From Cryptomeria japonica (taxonomy: Eukaryota > Streptophyta > Pinopsida > Cupressales > Cupressaceae): 64,000 nt of DNA. The stretch is taken from the NCBI RefSeq assembly GCF_030272615.1, contig NC_081409.1:207807190-207871189 (forward strand). Reading direction: 5' to 3'. Of this stretch, positions 10,201-20,690 are shown one piece after another (positions within the stretch are counted from its first letter, which is position 1; each line of letters starts with the position of its first letter). Below the pieces are notes generated by a model. That model had not been told where the DNA came from and did not search any database. It saw only the letters and a program-made list of their open reading frames with translations. The translations under genes were made by a program, and so were the position numbers.

Positions 10201-13200
10201 CAATTCCCCCTGGACTGTTAAATTTAATACACGAACAACAAATAAAAATTTTACCTATAAAAAAAATTAAAAATATCTTAAACACTTTTGGTCCTTCCAA
10301 CATAAATAACATATTATTTACTTCTACTTGCCGTACCCCACTATAATTTTATTGATTTCATTTGCTTTATCAATTTTTTGATTTTGCAAGTAAGAAAGAA
10401 GTTTAACAAAACAAAAAGTTGAGGAGAGGTGAAAGAAAACGAAGGAGGAGGAAGGATGAGGAATAGAAAGAGAACATACTTGCAAATGCTTTCGAGTTCC
10501 ATTGTTTTTTAAACCTTCAATGCTACTTTTACAAACTTACATACATCATGTTAAGTTTTTCGAACCTCCAAACCTTACAAACTTAAAATTTCAACTTGTT
10601 TAAAACCTTCAAACATATTTTTTTTAACTTGTTCAAACTTGCAAAGCTGATTTTTTTATTGTTTCTGGCAAGCAAAATCTGCTGGATTTTTTTAGCTTGA
10701 GAAGTATTAAGTCTTTTTTGTTATAGTTTCTGTTTTCAGGGTTAAGATGGGTCATTCAGTGGTGGTAATGACCTTGATTTGGGTGATGGTGTAAGATTGA
10801 AAGAAAATCCAATCCAAAGTCACAAACAGTATTTTTCTTGCAATAATATCATTTTTAGTTTAACTTTCTTGTGAAATCCTTGTCTTCAAACACTCTGGTT
10901 TATCATTTTACGAGAAGAACTATGACAATGGGTACCCAATGAGAAATGGATTTAGATTAGATGCGAGTCCAAAAAAGAAGTGCATTAGTCCACAAAGGTC
11001 CTAAATTTAATATGCATATATCAACAGAAATAGAAATATATTAGTTGGGTCAGTATGAAAAAGGTAGGCATTTCGTTACTAATAAACTAAAAAATTTAGA
11101 CTTGCTATCAATAGTGATGAATAGTAAACTTCAAATAAAAGTATATTAAAATTTAATCTCATCCTAAAATCAACTTAATATGTGTCTTCCTTGGGGGTTT
11201 TAGAATGTTTTGGGACGTGAGGACAGGGTCAAATGCATACAGAATGTACCCAGCTGTCTCTATTCTTAGAAATTCTAGTGACATCTCAGGGACACTCCCT
11301 CACCATGGGGAAATCTCCTTGGAATTTTACATAGAGGGGGACACCAGGAGGATGCAAGGGCATCTCAGACACCCCTATAACATCCTGGGGATGCACTGAT
11401 ACCAATTCCCCCTGGACTGTTAAATTTAATACACGAACAACAAATAAAAATTTTACCTATAAAAAAAATTAAAAATATCTTAAACACTTTTGGTCCTTCC
11501 AACATAAATAACATATTATTTACTTCTACTTGCCGTACCCCACTATAATTTTATTGATTTCATTTGCTTTATCAATTTTTTGATTTTGCAAGTAAGAAAG
11601 AAGTTTAACAAAACAAAAAGTTGAGGAGAGGTGAAAGAAAACGAAGGAGGAGGAAGGATGAGGAATAGAAAGAGAACATACTTGCAAATGCTTTCGAGTT
11701 CCATTGTTTTTTAAACCTTCAATGCTACTTTTACAAACTTACATACATCATGTTAAGTTTTTCGAACCTCCAAACCTTACAAACTTAAAATTTCAACTTG
11801 TTTAAAACCTTCAAACATATTTTTTTTAACTTGTTCAAACTTGCAAAGCTGATTTTTTTATTGTTTCTGGCAAGCAAAATCTGCTGGATTTTTTTAGCTT
11901 GAGAAGTATTAAGTCTTTTTTGTTATAGTTTCTGTTTTCAGGGTTAAGATGGGTCATTCAGTGGTGGTAATGACCTTGATTTGGGTGATGGTGTAAGATT
12001 GAAAGAAAATCCAATCCAAAGTCACAAACAGTATTTTTCTTGCAATAATATCATTTTTAGTTTAACTTTCTTGTGAAATCCTTGTCTTCAAACACTCTGG
12101 TTTATCATTTTACGAGAAGAACTATGACAATGGGTACCCAATGAGAAATGGATTTAGATTAGATGCGAGTCCAAAAAAGAAGTGCATTAGTCCACAAAGG
12201 TCCTAAATTTAATATGCATATATCAACAGAAATAGAAATATATTAGTTGGGTCAGTATGAAAAAGGTAGGCATTTCGTTACTAATAAACTAAAAAATTTA
12301 GACTTGCTATCAATAGTGATGAATAGTAAACTTCAAATAAAAGTATATTAAAATTTAATCTCATCCTAAAATCAACTTAATATGTGTCTTCCTTGGGGGT
12401 TTTAGAATGTTTTGGGACGTGAGGACAGGGTCAAATGCATACAGAATGTACCCAGCTGTCTCTATTCTTAGAAATTCTAGTGACATCTCAGGGACACTCC
12501 CTCACCATGGGGAAATCTCCTTGGAATTTTACATAGAGGGGGACACCAGGAGGATGCAAGGGCATCTCAGACACCCCTATAACATCCTGGGGATGCACTG
12601 ATACCAATTCCCCCTGGACTGTTAAATTTAATACACGAACAACAAATAAAAATTTTACCTATAAAAAAAATTAAAAATATCTTAAACACTTTTGGTCCTT
12701 CCAACATAAATAACATATTATTTACTTCTACTTGCCGTACCCCACTATAATTTTATTGATTTCATTTGCTTTATCAATTTTTTGATTTTGCAAGTAAGAA
12801 AGAAGTTTAACAAAACAAAAAGTTGAGGAGAGGTGAAAGAAAACGAAGGAGGAGGAAGGATGAGGAATAGAAAGAGAACATACTTGCAAATGCTTTCGAG
12901 TTCCATTGTTTTTTAAACCTTCAATGCTACTTTTACAAACTTACATACATCATGTTAAGTTTTTCGAACCTCCAAACCTTACAAACTTAAAATTTCAACT
13001 TGTTTAAAACCTTCAAACATATTTTTTTTAACTTGTTCAAACTTGCAAAGCTGATTTTTTTATTGTTTCTGGCAAGCAAAATCTGCTGGATTTTTTTAGC
13101 TTGAGAAGTATTAAGTCTTTTTTGTTATAGTTTCTGTTTTCAGGGTTAAGATGGGTCATTCAGTGGTGGTAATGACCTTGATTTGGGTGATGGTGTAAGA

Positions 13201-13218
13201 TTGAAAGAAAATCCAATC
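7209..13218 (+). repeat. five perfect head-to-tail copies of a 1202-bp unit
   Basis: The unit begins CAAAGTCACAAACAG and ends GAAAGAAAATCCAATC. Copies start at 7209, 8411, 9613, 10815 and 12017. The total, 6010 bp, is exactly five units, and flanking sequence is unique on both sides (GGTT before, ACATGG after). Every segment compared by eye was identical, including an A8 run. Each unit has a GC-richer patch (7586-7812 in the first copy) edged by TTGGGGG and CCCCCTGG, AT-rich sequence elsewhere, and an exon-like module near its end. No transposase or LTR structure was seen in it. It could be a very recent tandem amplification or an assembly effect. Confidence 0.97.
8336..8386 (+). other. exon-like 51-nt module in each 1202-bp unit
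   Basis: A strong pyrimidine tract with TTTCTGTTTTCAG ends at 8335, and GGTGTAAGATT gives a strong 5' splice site at 8387. The 51 nt between are bounded like an exon. In phase 0 (the phase of the host intron) the second codon is TAA. The same frame then reads DGSFSGGNDLDLGDG, and the +1 frame is fully open. Repeats lie at 9538, 10740, 11942 and 13144. Whether any is spliced is unknown. Confidence 0.35.
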
Positions 13219-13956
13219 ACATGGATCTGGATCCAGGTGAATGAATGAAGTTACAACAGCAAAAGAGCACAATGTCAACAAGGGTGGTAATATGCAAATC
13301 AGAGAGCTATTCCCAAATACAGGAAATCACAAATCAATAATCAGAATCAACTGAATCAACTACCAAATAGATTGATAAAAGTACATATAATTAGGCCCTC
13401 TTGGATGCATGACTCAAGGAGATTACATGTCTAGACGTCACAAGTTTGACTACCAATTAGTGGATTGATTAATTGACTCAGTTAAACTAAGAGGGCAAGA
13501 GTTGAACTATCACTTAGTAGATTAATTAACTCCATTTGACTATAAGATAGGGGTGGCCTTGATTGAAGAGAGTTGGTATCTAACTATCGTCAATCAAGGA
13601 TTGATGAGGTAGTGGGGGCACTTCCGAAGTCAAGGTGTACACATTATTATTAACTACCTCGGTGAGGATAGTTAAATATTCATACTATCCTAAGCAAACA
13701 ATTAATTAAGTGCAATATCACATTTGGATGGAGACATATCCAAGGTGAAGTATGAATATTAAACTGAGAGATGAAATTTAAATGTGGTGGAATTAGTTGA
13801 GGGTAGCCAAACTTGAGTCACACGTACAAACAATTCAATTGGGAGTGCTTGCAATCAGTTTGCTCCTCTAATTTGTTGGCACCATATGCCAAAGGGTCAT
13901 TAACAAAGAAAATCCTTTGCAATGTTATTTGACTCTAATAGGTCAAAAAATTCATA
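13219..13956. other. intron sequence, no gene seen
   Basis: AT-rich sequence with several scattered words such as ATTAATTAA and CAATCAAGG, one imperfect inverted pair around 13555-13605 (CCTTGATTGA and TCAATCAAGG), and no coding signal. It separates the tandem array from the 5' LTR of element 1b. Confidence 0.5.
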
Positions 13957-14057
13957 TGGAAGTCAGCATCAGAAATGCAACATTTTTCTAGAGCATTGGA
14001 AGGATACTCTTACGAGTGTTATTGCATAGTTTTTACATTACTTAATTTAAGGGTTGA
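13957..14057 (+). repeat. 5' LTR of element 1b, first part
   Basis: Starts TGGAAGTCAGCATCAGAAATGC, similar to the 3' LTR start TGTAGTCGACATGAAATGCC at 43039. It ends ACTTAATTTAAGGGTTGA, similar to GTATTAAGTGGGTTG in the 3' LTR, at the point where element 1a is inserted. The match is patchy, so the exact start is uncertain. Confidence 0.45.
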
Positions 14058-14332
14058 TGTTTACCCTCTCGGGTGGCTAACTTAAAGTACACAGATAAAA
14101 CACATAATGCAGAATAACAATGCCATAGATATCAGATAAAATATAAAAGATGTTATTCCATTCATAATCGTTCTCCCTCGTCACAAGTTACATTTGGAAG
14201 TATATAAAGATACTGAGGGGGTGCGAGCGCCAACCGTCGCACTGCAACTGCCACCCCTCGGTTGCTAACTAACCAAGACAATTACAACTTAATTAACTAG
14301 TTTTATTTTCATGTACAATATTGCCGCCAACA
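14058..14332 (-). repeat. 3' LTR of element 1a (275 bp)
   Basis: On the + strand it runs from TGTTTACCCTCTCGGGTGG to ATTGCCGCCAACA. A TATATAAAG box-like string lies in it (about 14200). Against the other LTR I count eight differences, all of them transitions. Confidence 0.92.
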
Positions 14333-14358
14333 TCATCCCCCCCAAAAGAAAAGAAGTC
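14333..14358 (-). promoter_or_regulatory. polypurine/pyrimidine tract before the 3' LTR of element 1a
   Basis: In element sense it reads GACTTCTTTTCTTTTGGGGG and then GGATGA up to the LTR. The same CTTTTTCTTTTGGGTGGATGA stands directly before the 3' LTR of element 1b (43018-43038), which supports a shared PPT. Confidence 0.7.
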
Positions 14359-14389
14359 GTCTCTGGACGACTTAATACAAAATAGAGAT

Positions 14390-14850
14390 GACATTAAACA
14401 GAACTGTTGACGCCAGTCGAGCCCGAAACTTATGCACCTGCTGCGTCCTCACCTGAAAACCCTTTTTTGCTACCATCTGATGCTCAAGTGCGGATTTCAC
14501 CATTAGTGCTTCCTTTGACATCACAATCCTCCTGTGCCTAAACCAAACTTGTCTGCAAAACATGCTTTTCAGTCTCAGCCTCTACCAACTGCTACTCAAA
14601 TGATACTGTCTCCCTAGCCAATTTGTCCTCGATAGCCACCGATGTTGCCCTCTCGGCATCCAACTCCTGGGTACGCTGAGCTAAGTCTCACGTTGTACTG
14701 CCTCCAACCTGGTGGTCAGCTCCTCCCGAGCCTTTTGTGCACCCACCAAGGCAACCTCACGTCCAGCTGAGACATACTCCAAGTTCCTCAAAGCGTACCA
14801 TTCCTGCCTGGAGGTGGCCACAACCCTTTGGCACAAAGGCTAGGAGATGC
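14390..14850 (-). pseudogene. coiled-coil ORF remnant near the 3' end of element 1a
   Basis: Reverse-strand frames encode heptad-like, Glu/Lys/Ala-rich pieces: EWYALRNLEYVSAGREVALV, GAQKAREELTTRLEAVQRET, and in another frame ELDAERATSVAIEDKLARET. Stops break them. The composition suggests a second, coiled-coil protein encoded downstream of protease. Element 1b lacks this part. Function is unknown. Confidence 0.4.
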
Positions 14851-15125
14851 CTCAAATCCTCCATCACACTCCCCAAAGGTTGATAACTAAACGGAATAAC
14901 TCTCTGGTGTCGTATGACTTCGCATTCTTGCAATGCCTTCCCTCAAATTCTGTTTGTTCGCAACCTCCAAATCCGTCTCCCTCTACGGCTTATGGCTTCC
15001 TCGCCAATGCTTAGCTGCAGGCTTCTTTCTCACAGTACGGAACAACCCAACACTTACCGTGCCTTCTTTGATGCCCTTCGCCCAACTCAAGAAGTGTATT
15101 GTAGCTCAAAAATAAATTGGGGGTC

Positions 15126-15175
15126 TGGGGCAGCGCCCCAGCGGGGTCGAGGGGTAGCGCCCCCGCCGCCAAGAC
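15126..15175 (-). repeat. GC-rich hairpins in the 3' region of element 1a
   Basis: The sequence CTGGGGC-AGC-GCCCCAG (15125-15141) is a perfect 7-bp stem. A second, GGGG-TAGCG-CCCC, follows at about 15151-15163. They stand in otherwise moderate-GC sequence next to a stretch shared with element 1b (complement of GCCATGGACTTTCGTGTGG). Confidence 0.7.
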
Positions 15176-15369
15176 CAATTTACAACCTTTAGAACCACAC
15201 GAAAGTCCATGGCACACATCATTTCTGTGATATTTTAAGATGTCAAAACCCTTCTTCTCCACTCTAATATTTTCAGTGTCCTGGCTCCACATGTCATCGA
15301 ATGATTTTTCAATCTGGTCGTCATCGTTTTTTTTTTGTTTCCTCTGTAATGTCCCCGATGGCACCCTGG

Positions 15370-15720
15370 CCATACAACCTCCCCGTACGGTCAACAACAA
15401 CACTGACACCTCCAATCGTACGACCACCTTCCCGTGTGGTCAACACCCTCCTTACTGTACGAACACACCTCCAACGTACGGAAAACATGGTCAACTGTGC
15501 ACACCGTACGGTCCTCCTTCCGCACGCCCAATGCTGCGTGTGTGTTTGTGCGGCTGCGTGGTTGTGCGGTTGCGTGTCTTATTCTTTGCGTGGGCGATGT
15601 ATCCACCGCACGGTGGTCCCACTGCCGGTGGTTCCACCGTGGCATCTTCGTTTTTAATTTTTTTTTTTGAAATCGACAATACGGTCAACTGTTGTACGGA
15701 CCCGTATGTTTTTCTTCTTC
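15370..15720 (-). repeat. CGTACGG-rich dispersed repeat, element 1a
   Basis: The palindrome CGTACG or one-base variants recur about every 25-45 bp, for example CCCGTACGGTC, AATCGTACGACC, CAACGTACGGA, ACCGTACGGTC and TTGTACGGACCCGTATG. The same motif fills the equivalent 3' region of element 1b. Just beyond (15720-15910) a second degenerate repeat has units like TCTCGGGTCCCCTTC. Confidence 0.75.
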
Positions 15721-16151
15721 TAAGTGTCCAGATTTGGCTCGGGTTTCGTGCCTCTGGGATCGCCCTTTCTCGGTTTGCCTCGCCTGAGAGTCTCCCGCTT
15801 TGGTCTCGTGCCTCTCGAGTCACCTGCTCGGCCTCTTAGGTCCCCTTCCATCCTATCGGGTTCCCCTCCAGACTCTCGGGTGTCCTTCTGGCCTCTCGGG
15901 TCCCCTGCGCGCTTTTTGTGGTAGGGTTTCAATTTGGACCCGTTGGTGGCAAGTCTATTTTCAATGGCCATCCGAAGACCTGGAACCACAAATTCTACAG
16001 GGACCACGGTCTCCTTCCCGTACATAAGAAGAAGAAGAATAATAAAGATTTTGAAGGCTGCGGCCTTCCACACAGGGTTCCAATTGTTGCCGACACAAAT
16101 GATCTTGGGATTATCTACGCCATCGAGGTTTGGGGCGTCTCCCTTCCAATA

Positions 16152-18821
16152 TTATCTATATTTTGGTAGGTACACCTCCTCCGTTACTTGCTCTGGTTCC
16201 TCTACTTCGAGCCTGTAGCTCTGGAACATTTCGTAATTCTCCATCTTCCAGTGGAAGAGCCCGTTCAATGACCCTGTCTCATCCTCGGAGCACTCTCCTA
16301 GTTTGAGAATCCCTTCGTCGTTGGGCTCTCTACAGCCCCGTCCTTCGTCCCTCAAGTCGCCTTTTCCTTCACCCTTCGATTCCGAAGATGATGCCAGTTC
16401 CTTGCCGACAACCTGGGTCCTCAGATCAATGGTGTACTTCCGCCCCCCTTTCTCCATAGAAAGGGTGTTCTTTTTCCAGTTGTGGTTCACCTTTGCTGTA
16501 ACCAGCCACCCTCTGCCTAAGATGGCATCGTACCCCTTCTTCTTGAGTGGGATTACCACAAAATCTAGTATGAAGGGTTGCGTGCTGATGGTGACCGGCT
16601 GGGCCATCAGGGTACCGAGTGGCTTGATGCCGTGCTGGTCTGCACCTACCAAGTTGAACGTGGGTGGCCATAGTGTTGGCTTCCCCAGCTTCTTCCACGT
16701 ATCCTTTGGCAGTACATTCACCCTCGAACCTCCGTCCACGATGGTGTCTTTGAGGATAGTCCCGAGAATTCCCATCTCTACTACAGAAGGATGCTGACCA
16801 CTATTTAAAGCCAACAACATTGGGTCAGCCGAGGGGCTGACCGGAACTTCCGCTCGTGTGGCACGCAAAGGTGCCTGCGCAGTGGTTTGTATGGAACTAA
16901 AAATGGTGGTTCTTAACTGTGGCATTGTTTCTAGAAGGTCTTTTACCCTTATAGGTACTTCCATCTGCAGTACTTGCCCAATGATGTTATTTTCAGCTTC
17001 CGTACGGGATGATGTACTCACCACCTCGTTGTTCCGTCGTTCAGCCGTCATCTCACGTTCAATATTGGCCTTTGCCTCCCGTAATCTCTCCTCCTTTGTA
17101 CGGGGGTCGGGATAAGTGGCCTTTTTCGTCTGAGCGCGGGTGATCGCCAGTACTTCTTTCTCACCCGCCTTCTCAGCCTTCTCAATGTTGAGGAGATTAA
17201 CCCCTGCCTTTGGGCAATTTGCGTCCTCATGGTCGCTTGACCCACACCATCGGCAGAGGTGCTGAGGGGTGGCTTCCTTCGTGCAATCATGGGCGAAGTG
17301 CCCCCACTGATTACAGGCCCTACATTGGATCATTGGCCGGCCCTTGGTATCATACTGGATACGGCTTCCGTTATTGTTATTGTTGTTATTCCTTCCGCCA
17401 CTGCGTATGTTGTCCCGGTAACCTTCAGATGATGTCGTTGTGTTGGTTTGCTGGGCCGTACCCGCTGGTGCGGCTGTTGTGGCCTGCTCCGTGAACAACA
17501 CTCGGCTCATTTGTGTACTTCGGGTTTTCATGTTGTATGGGCATTCCTTGATGGAGTGTCCCATCACTTAGCAAATCTCACAAAAGGCCTTCTTCGGGCA
17601 AGTGGCTTTTGTGTGGCCTTCTTCCTTACAATCAGTGCACCACACCTCTTTGTTTTTGCTCGTGATTCCTTTCATGTTCTTAAATTCCTTCAACATATGG
17701 ATTTTATCCTTTTGAAGAGCTTGCACCTTCTTACTTGATGATTCGTCACTGCTGCTTTCTCCCGAGGACTCTTCTTCTGTAGAGGACTTGTCCTTTTTTT
17801 TCCGCGATGTTTTGCCTTCACTTTCCAAATCCATTGCGCGGTTGTATGCGTCATCATATGAGGTGGGCGGTACAATCTTCATCTTCTTCCGCAGGGATGA
17901 CCGCAACGCTTCCACGAACCATCTCTTCTTTAGTCCGTCAGCAAGCTGGTTTTCCATCTTCCCCAGTGATTCCTTTAACCGTCGGCTGTATGTTCGCACT
18001 GTTTCGTGCTTTCCCTGCTTTGTGCTTAATATCTCTGCCACGATCTCATTATCATCTCGAAGGAGTCGAAACTCCTTCTCAAAAGCTTTCTGTACGTCAT
18101 CCCATGTTCCCACCTTTGTTTTATCCACATCAGAGTACCAATCAATGGCTACTCCTCTTAGGGTGGCAGCGAACTGCACCACCCAATCCGCTTTGTCAAC
18201 TACCCCGTTGGCTGACCATATTGTCTCACATGTACGATAGTGCCGTACGGGGTCATCGTTGCCATCTCCATTGAATTTAGGCAACTTTTGTTTGCCCGCC
18301 ATCGATGGGGGTCGTCTTCCTGGAGGTGGCTGTGGCTGCGTCTGTGTGCCGCTCCCTCCGGTGTCGGTGGTGTGTCCTGCGTGGGTGACTGGAGGTACGG
18401 TGCTTTGCCTGCTGTGTGTGGCACCTGCAACCGTACGGTTGTCCTCCCCTCCGTTCTCCCCCGCACCCACTCCTGGCTCCCTCTGGTGATCCTCACTTCG
18501 TGGCGTAAGGGATAAGTTTCTAAACTGATCCCGAGTCTCTTCGACTAGATTCCTCCGTAACCTTGTTTCCTCTAGAAACTCTTCGTGGCTCCTCACCCTA
18601 CGGTGTTCTGGTGACGTGTAGAAATTTCCCTCGGCTTCTGCACCCTCCGTGACACCTCCTTGGTTTCCTTCAGGCTACCCTTCGACAGGTCATCCCTCGG
18701 CAAATTGTCTCAGCTTCCGTCTACGTTCTACTTGCTGTTCCAGAATCAAGGCCCTCTGCGCGGCCTCCCACTCGTCCGTTTCTGCTTTCTTATTTCTATC
18801 TTTATTTAATAGGTTGGGCAT
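16152..18821 (-). pseudogene. gag-protease polyprotein of element 1a
   Basis: One frame runs from the ATG whose complement is at 18819-18821 (MPNLLNKDRNK) to 16152, about 890 codons, with three in-frame stops (two near 18700, one TAA at 17568-17570). It contains a retrotransposon gag domain (DDPVRHYRTCETIW, GVAIDWYSDVDK, MENQLADGLKKRWFVEALRS) and a charged KKKDKSSTEEESSGESSSDE linker. CCHC knuckles follow: CTDCKEEGHTKATC, one interrupted by the TAA, CRACNQWGHFAHDC and CRWCGSSDHEDANC. After them comes a retropepsin-like domain with TIVDGGSRVNVLPKDTW and ILGRGWLVTAK. The active site has D-G-G where retropepsins usually have D-T/S-G. Four knuckles is unusual for gag. No RT follows. Length and order match the relics in element 1b. 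Confidence 0.85.
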
Positions 18822-19378
18822 TAATTCCCATACATTTCCATAATTCACAACACATAGACCAGAACACGCCTTTATTAATTCATTTCGTCAATACAACTCG
18901 TGTCAATATTGTGACACCTTTATTTGAATATAAAATGTTCCTTTGTCCCAATGGGATTCAGGGTTCAATTCCTTCCTGGCCTCGTGCCATCTCGCTCCGC
19001 TTCCTGACGGCTGCTTTCTTCGTACTGTTGAAGGATTTGTTGGCGTCACTCTTCCTGGGCAATCTCCTCCAGGCGAGCTTGTTGTGCCAGCGATGCTTGT
19101 GCAAGCAACCGGGGAAGGTGATTCATCAACCGATTTACTGCCGGGCTAACCTCCAACGCTGTCCACACGACACTTGGTGGGATTTCCGCCTCTGTGGCCT
19201 CTCGTCGGACGTAGGTCTCGATGGCTACCTAGAGCAGAATTGAAAATTCCCTCATCGTAGTGTCTTCTCCGTTGTAGAGCTTTGTTTGTGCATCGTCGGC
19301 CTCTGGGTTTATCTCACCAACGGGTAGGCCCATCGTGTCCGTGCGCCATCCGTGTCTTCCGTTCCCGAGTACGTCTAA

Positions 19379-19392
19379 GCAACGACGCCAAA
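19379..19392 (-). promoter_or_regulatory. primer binding site of element 1a
   Basis: In element sense the bases after the 5' LTR read TTTGGCGTCGTTGC. This resembles the T-TGGCGCCGTTGCC type of site used by several plant gypsy lineages (tRNA-Asp type). Element 1b has TTTTGGCCCTATTGCCG at the same place. Confidence 0.6.
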
Positions 19393-19667
19393 TGTTTACC
19401 CTCTCGGGTGGCTAACTTAAAGTACACAGATAAAACACATAATGCAGAATAACAATGCCATAGATATCAGATAAAATATAAAAGATGTTATTCCATTCAT
19501 AATCGTTCTCCCCCGTCACAAGTTATATTCGGAAGTATATAAAGATACCGAGGGGGTGCGAGCGCCAACTGTCGCACCACAACTGCCACCCCTCGGTTGC
19601 CAACTAACCAAGACAATTACAACTTAATTAACTAGTTTTATTTTCATGTACAATATTGCCGCCAACA
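19393..19667 (-). repeat. 5' LTR of element 1a (275 bp)
   Basis: Same length and ends as the copy at 14058. In element sense it begins TGTTGGCGGCAATATTG and ends GAGGGTAAACA. It is adjacent to the PBS on the left and to TSD copy GTTGA on the right. Confidence 0.92.
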
Positions 19668-19672
19668 GTTGA

Positions 19673-19921
19673 GTCTTGTGGCAAGCTCATACTTGAGGAG
19701 AGGGCTAGGATGATTAGATTGTATCATGGAGACATTATTGCACCAATCGTTTTTTGTATACCATGAGGTTCAAGTAGACCACCTACACTTCAGTTGTAGG
19801 TTATCATCTTTGAACTCAATTTCATGTGCCAATGAAGATATATTTTACTTTTTTGTCTTGTATGTGTTATCATTTTTATTATTATTTCTTGTACTTAATT
19901 TATCAAATATAGCAAGAAACA
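19673..19921 (+). repeat. 5' LTR of element 1b, second part
   Basis: The last 60 bases (TTATTATTATTTCTTGTACT and on to AAGAAACA) match the end of the 3' LTR at 43255-43314 and the solo LTR at 45858-46203. The middle (GCCAATGAAGATATATTTT) matches that solo LTR but is deleted from the 3' LTR. A primer-site-like TTTTGGCCCTATTGCCG follows at once. Confidence 0.65.
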
Positions 19922-20690
19922 TTTTGGCCCTATTGCCGTAAAAGAAATCGGGTCAGCCCCAAGTAATTCATGCCCTTAGATCCCAATAAAGGTGGGAAGA
20001 GGCCACTAGGTGGTCAAGACAAAGTGATTAGGCAATCTTTAAGGATTGTAGAACAAAGAGAATAGAGAAGAAGATTACGAGAAACATTCAAGGAAAATCT
20101 AGTCGAACAATTAGACCATCCATCCGTATAGTCAGCATCAGACATGAGGAGTACGAAGAGGGAAACCCTAAACTCATAGACATATTCCACCATCTATCCA
20201 GCTCAAGGGAATTGAGATTTGGAGGATTTGAACCGAAGACCCTCGGTTGAAGGGAGCACAGGGACGAGTTAGAGCCTAGGAGTATCCGAAGTGTTGGGGA
20301 TGCTAGAGGTGGACATGTAGAGGACGTGCGTGTGGCCGATAGTGCATGGAAAGCACCGAAACGTAGCAGTTAGAATAGTCCACCTAGGTTTGGCACACAA
20401 GGGAGTAAGCAGGCAAGAGACCAATTTGCATCGTACTGGGAACTTGTCCCTCGTTGAGGAATCAAGAATAAGGGGGCTCGAGCCAAAAACTGCAGGGAGG
20501 AGAGAGAATAGAAACGAAGAGGGTGACCAAGGTGTAGAAGATGCAGAAGGTGGACACATAGAGAGCTCTCGCGTGACCAAGAGTGCAAGAGAGGCACAAA
20601 AACACGAGCGAGAGTGAGACGGTCCAATCTAGTCGAATACACATGGTACCTTCCGAGTGAAAACAATGATGAACACCTAGGAGAAGCAAA
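19922..20690 (+). other. leader and gag start region of element 1b
   Basis: Begins with the PBS-like TTTTGGCCCTATTGCCG. Frames are broken. Short Arg/Glu-rich pieces (IVEQRE, RRRLRETF) suggest the gag N-terminus. No intact start could be chosen. Confidence 0.45.

Larger units (their letters stand above)
14058..19667 (-). mobile_element. element 1a: complete gag-protease-only LTR retroelement
   Basis: Two 275-bp LTRs (14058-14332 and 19393-19667) bound the element. It is flanked by the perfect 5-bp target duplication GTTGA (14053-14057 and 19668-19672). In its own sense (reverse strand) the order is LTR, PBS-like TTTGGCGTCGTTGC, a gag-protease frame, a CGTACG-rich and repeat-rich region, GC hairpins, a coiled-coil frame remnant, a PPT and the LTR. 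No RT, RNase H or integrase motif occurs anywhere in its 5.6 kb. It must therefore have moved with pol supplied by another element. It lies inside the 5' LTR of element 1b. Confidence 0.9.

Noticed and set aside
15240-15839. Long + strand frames over the CGTACG region of element 1a
   Set aside because: They are produced by low-complexity repeats lacking stops. The element is read on the other strand and no protein motif is present.
16303-18515. Forward frames opposite element 1a gag
   Set aside because: Shadows of the reverse-strand gag-protease frame, which has clear gag, zinc knuckle and protease motifs.
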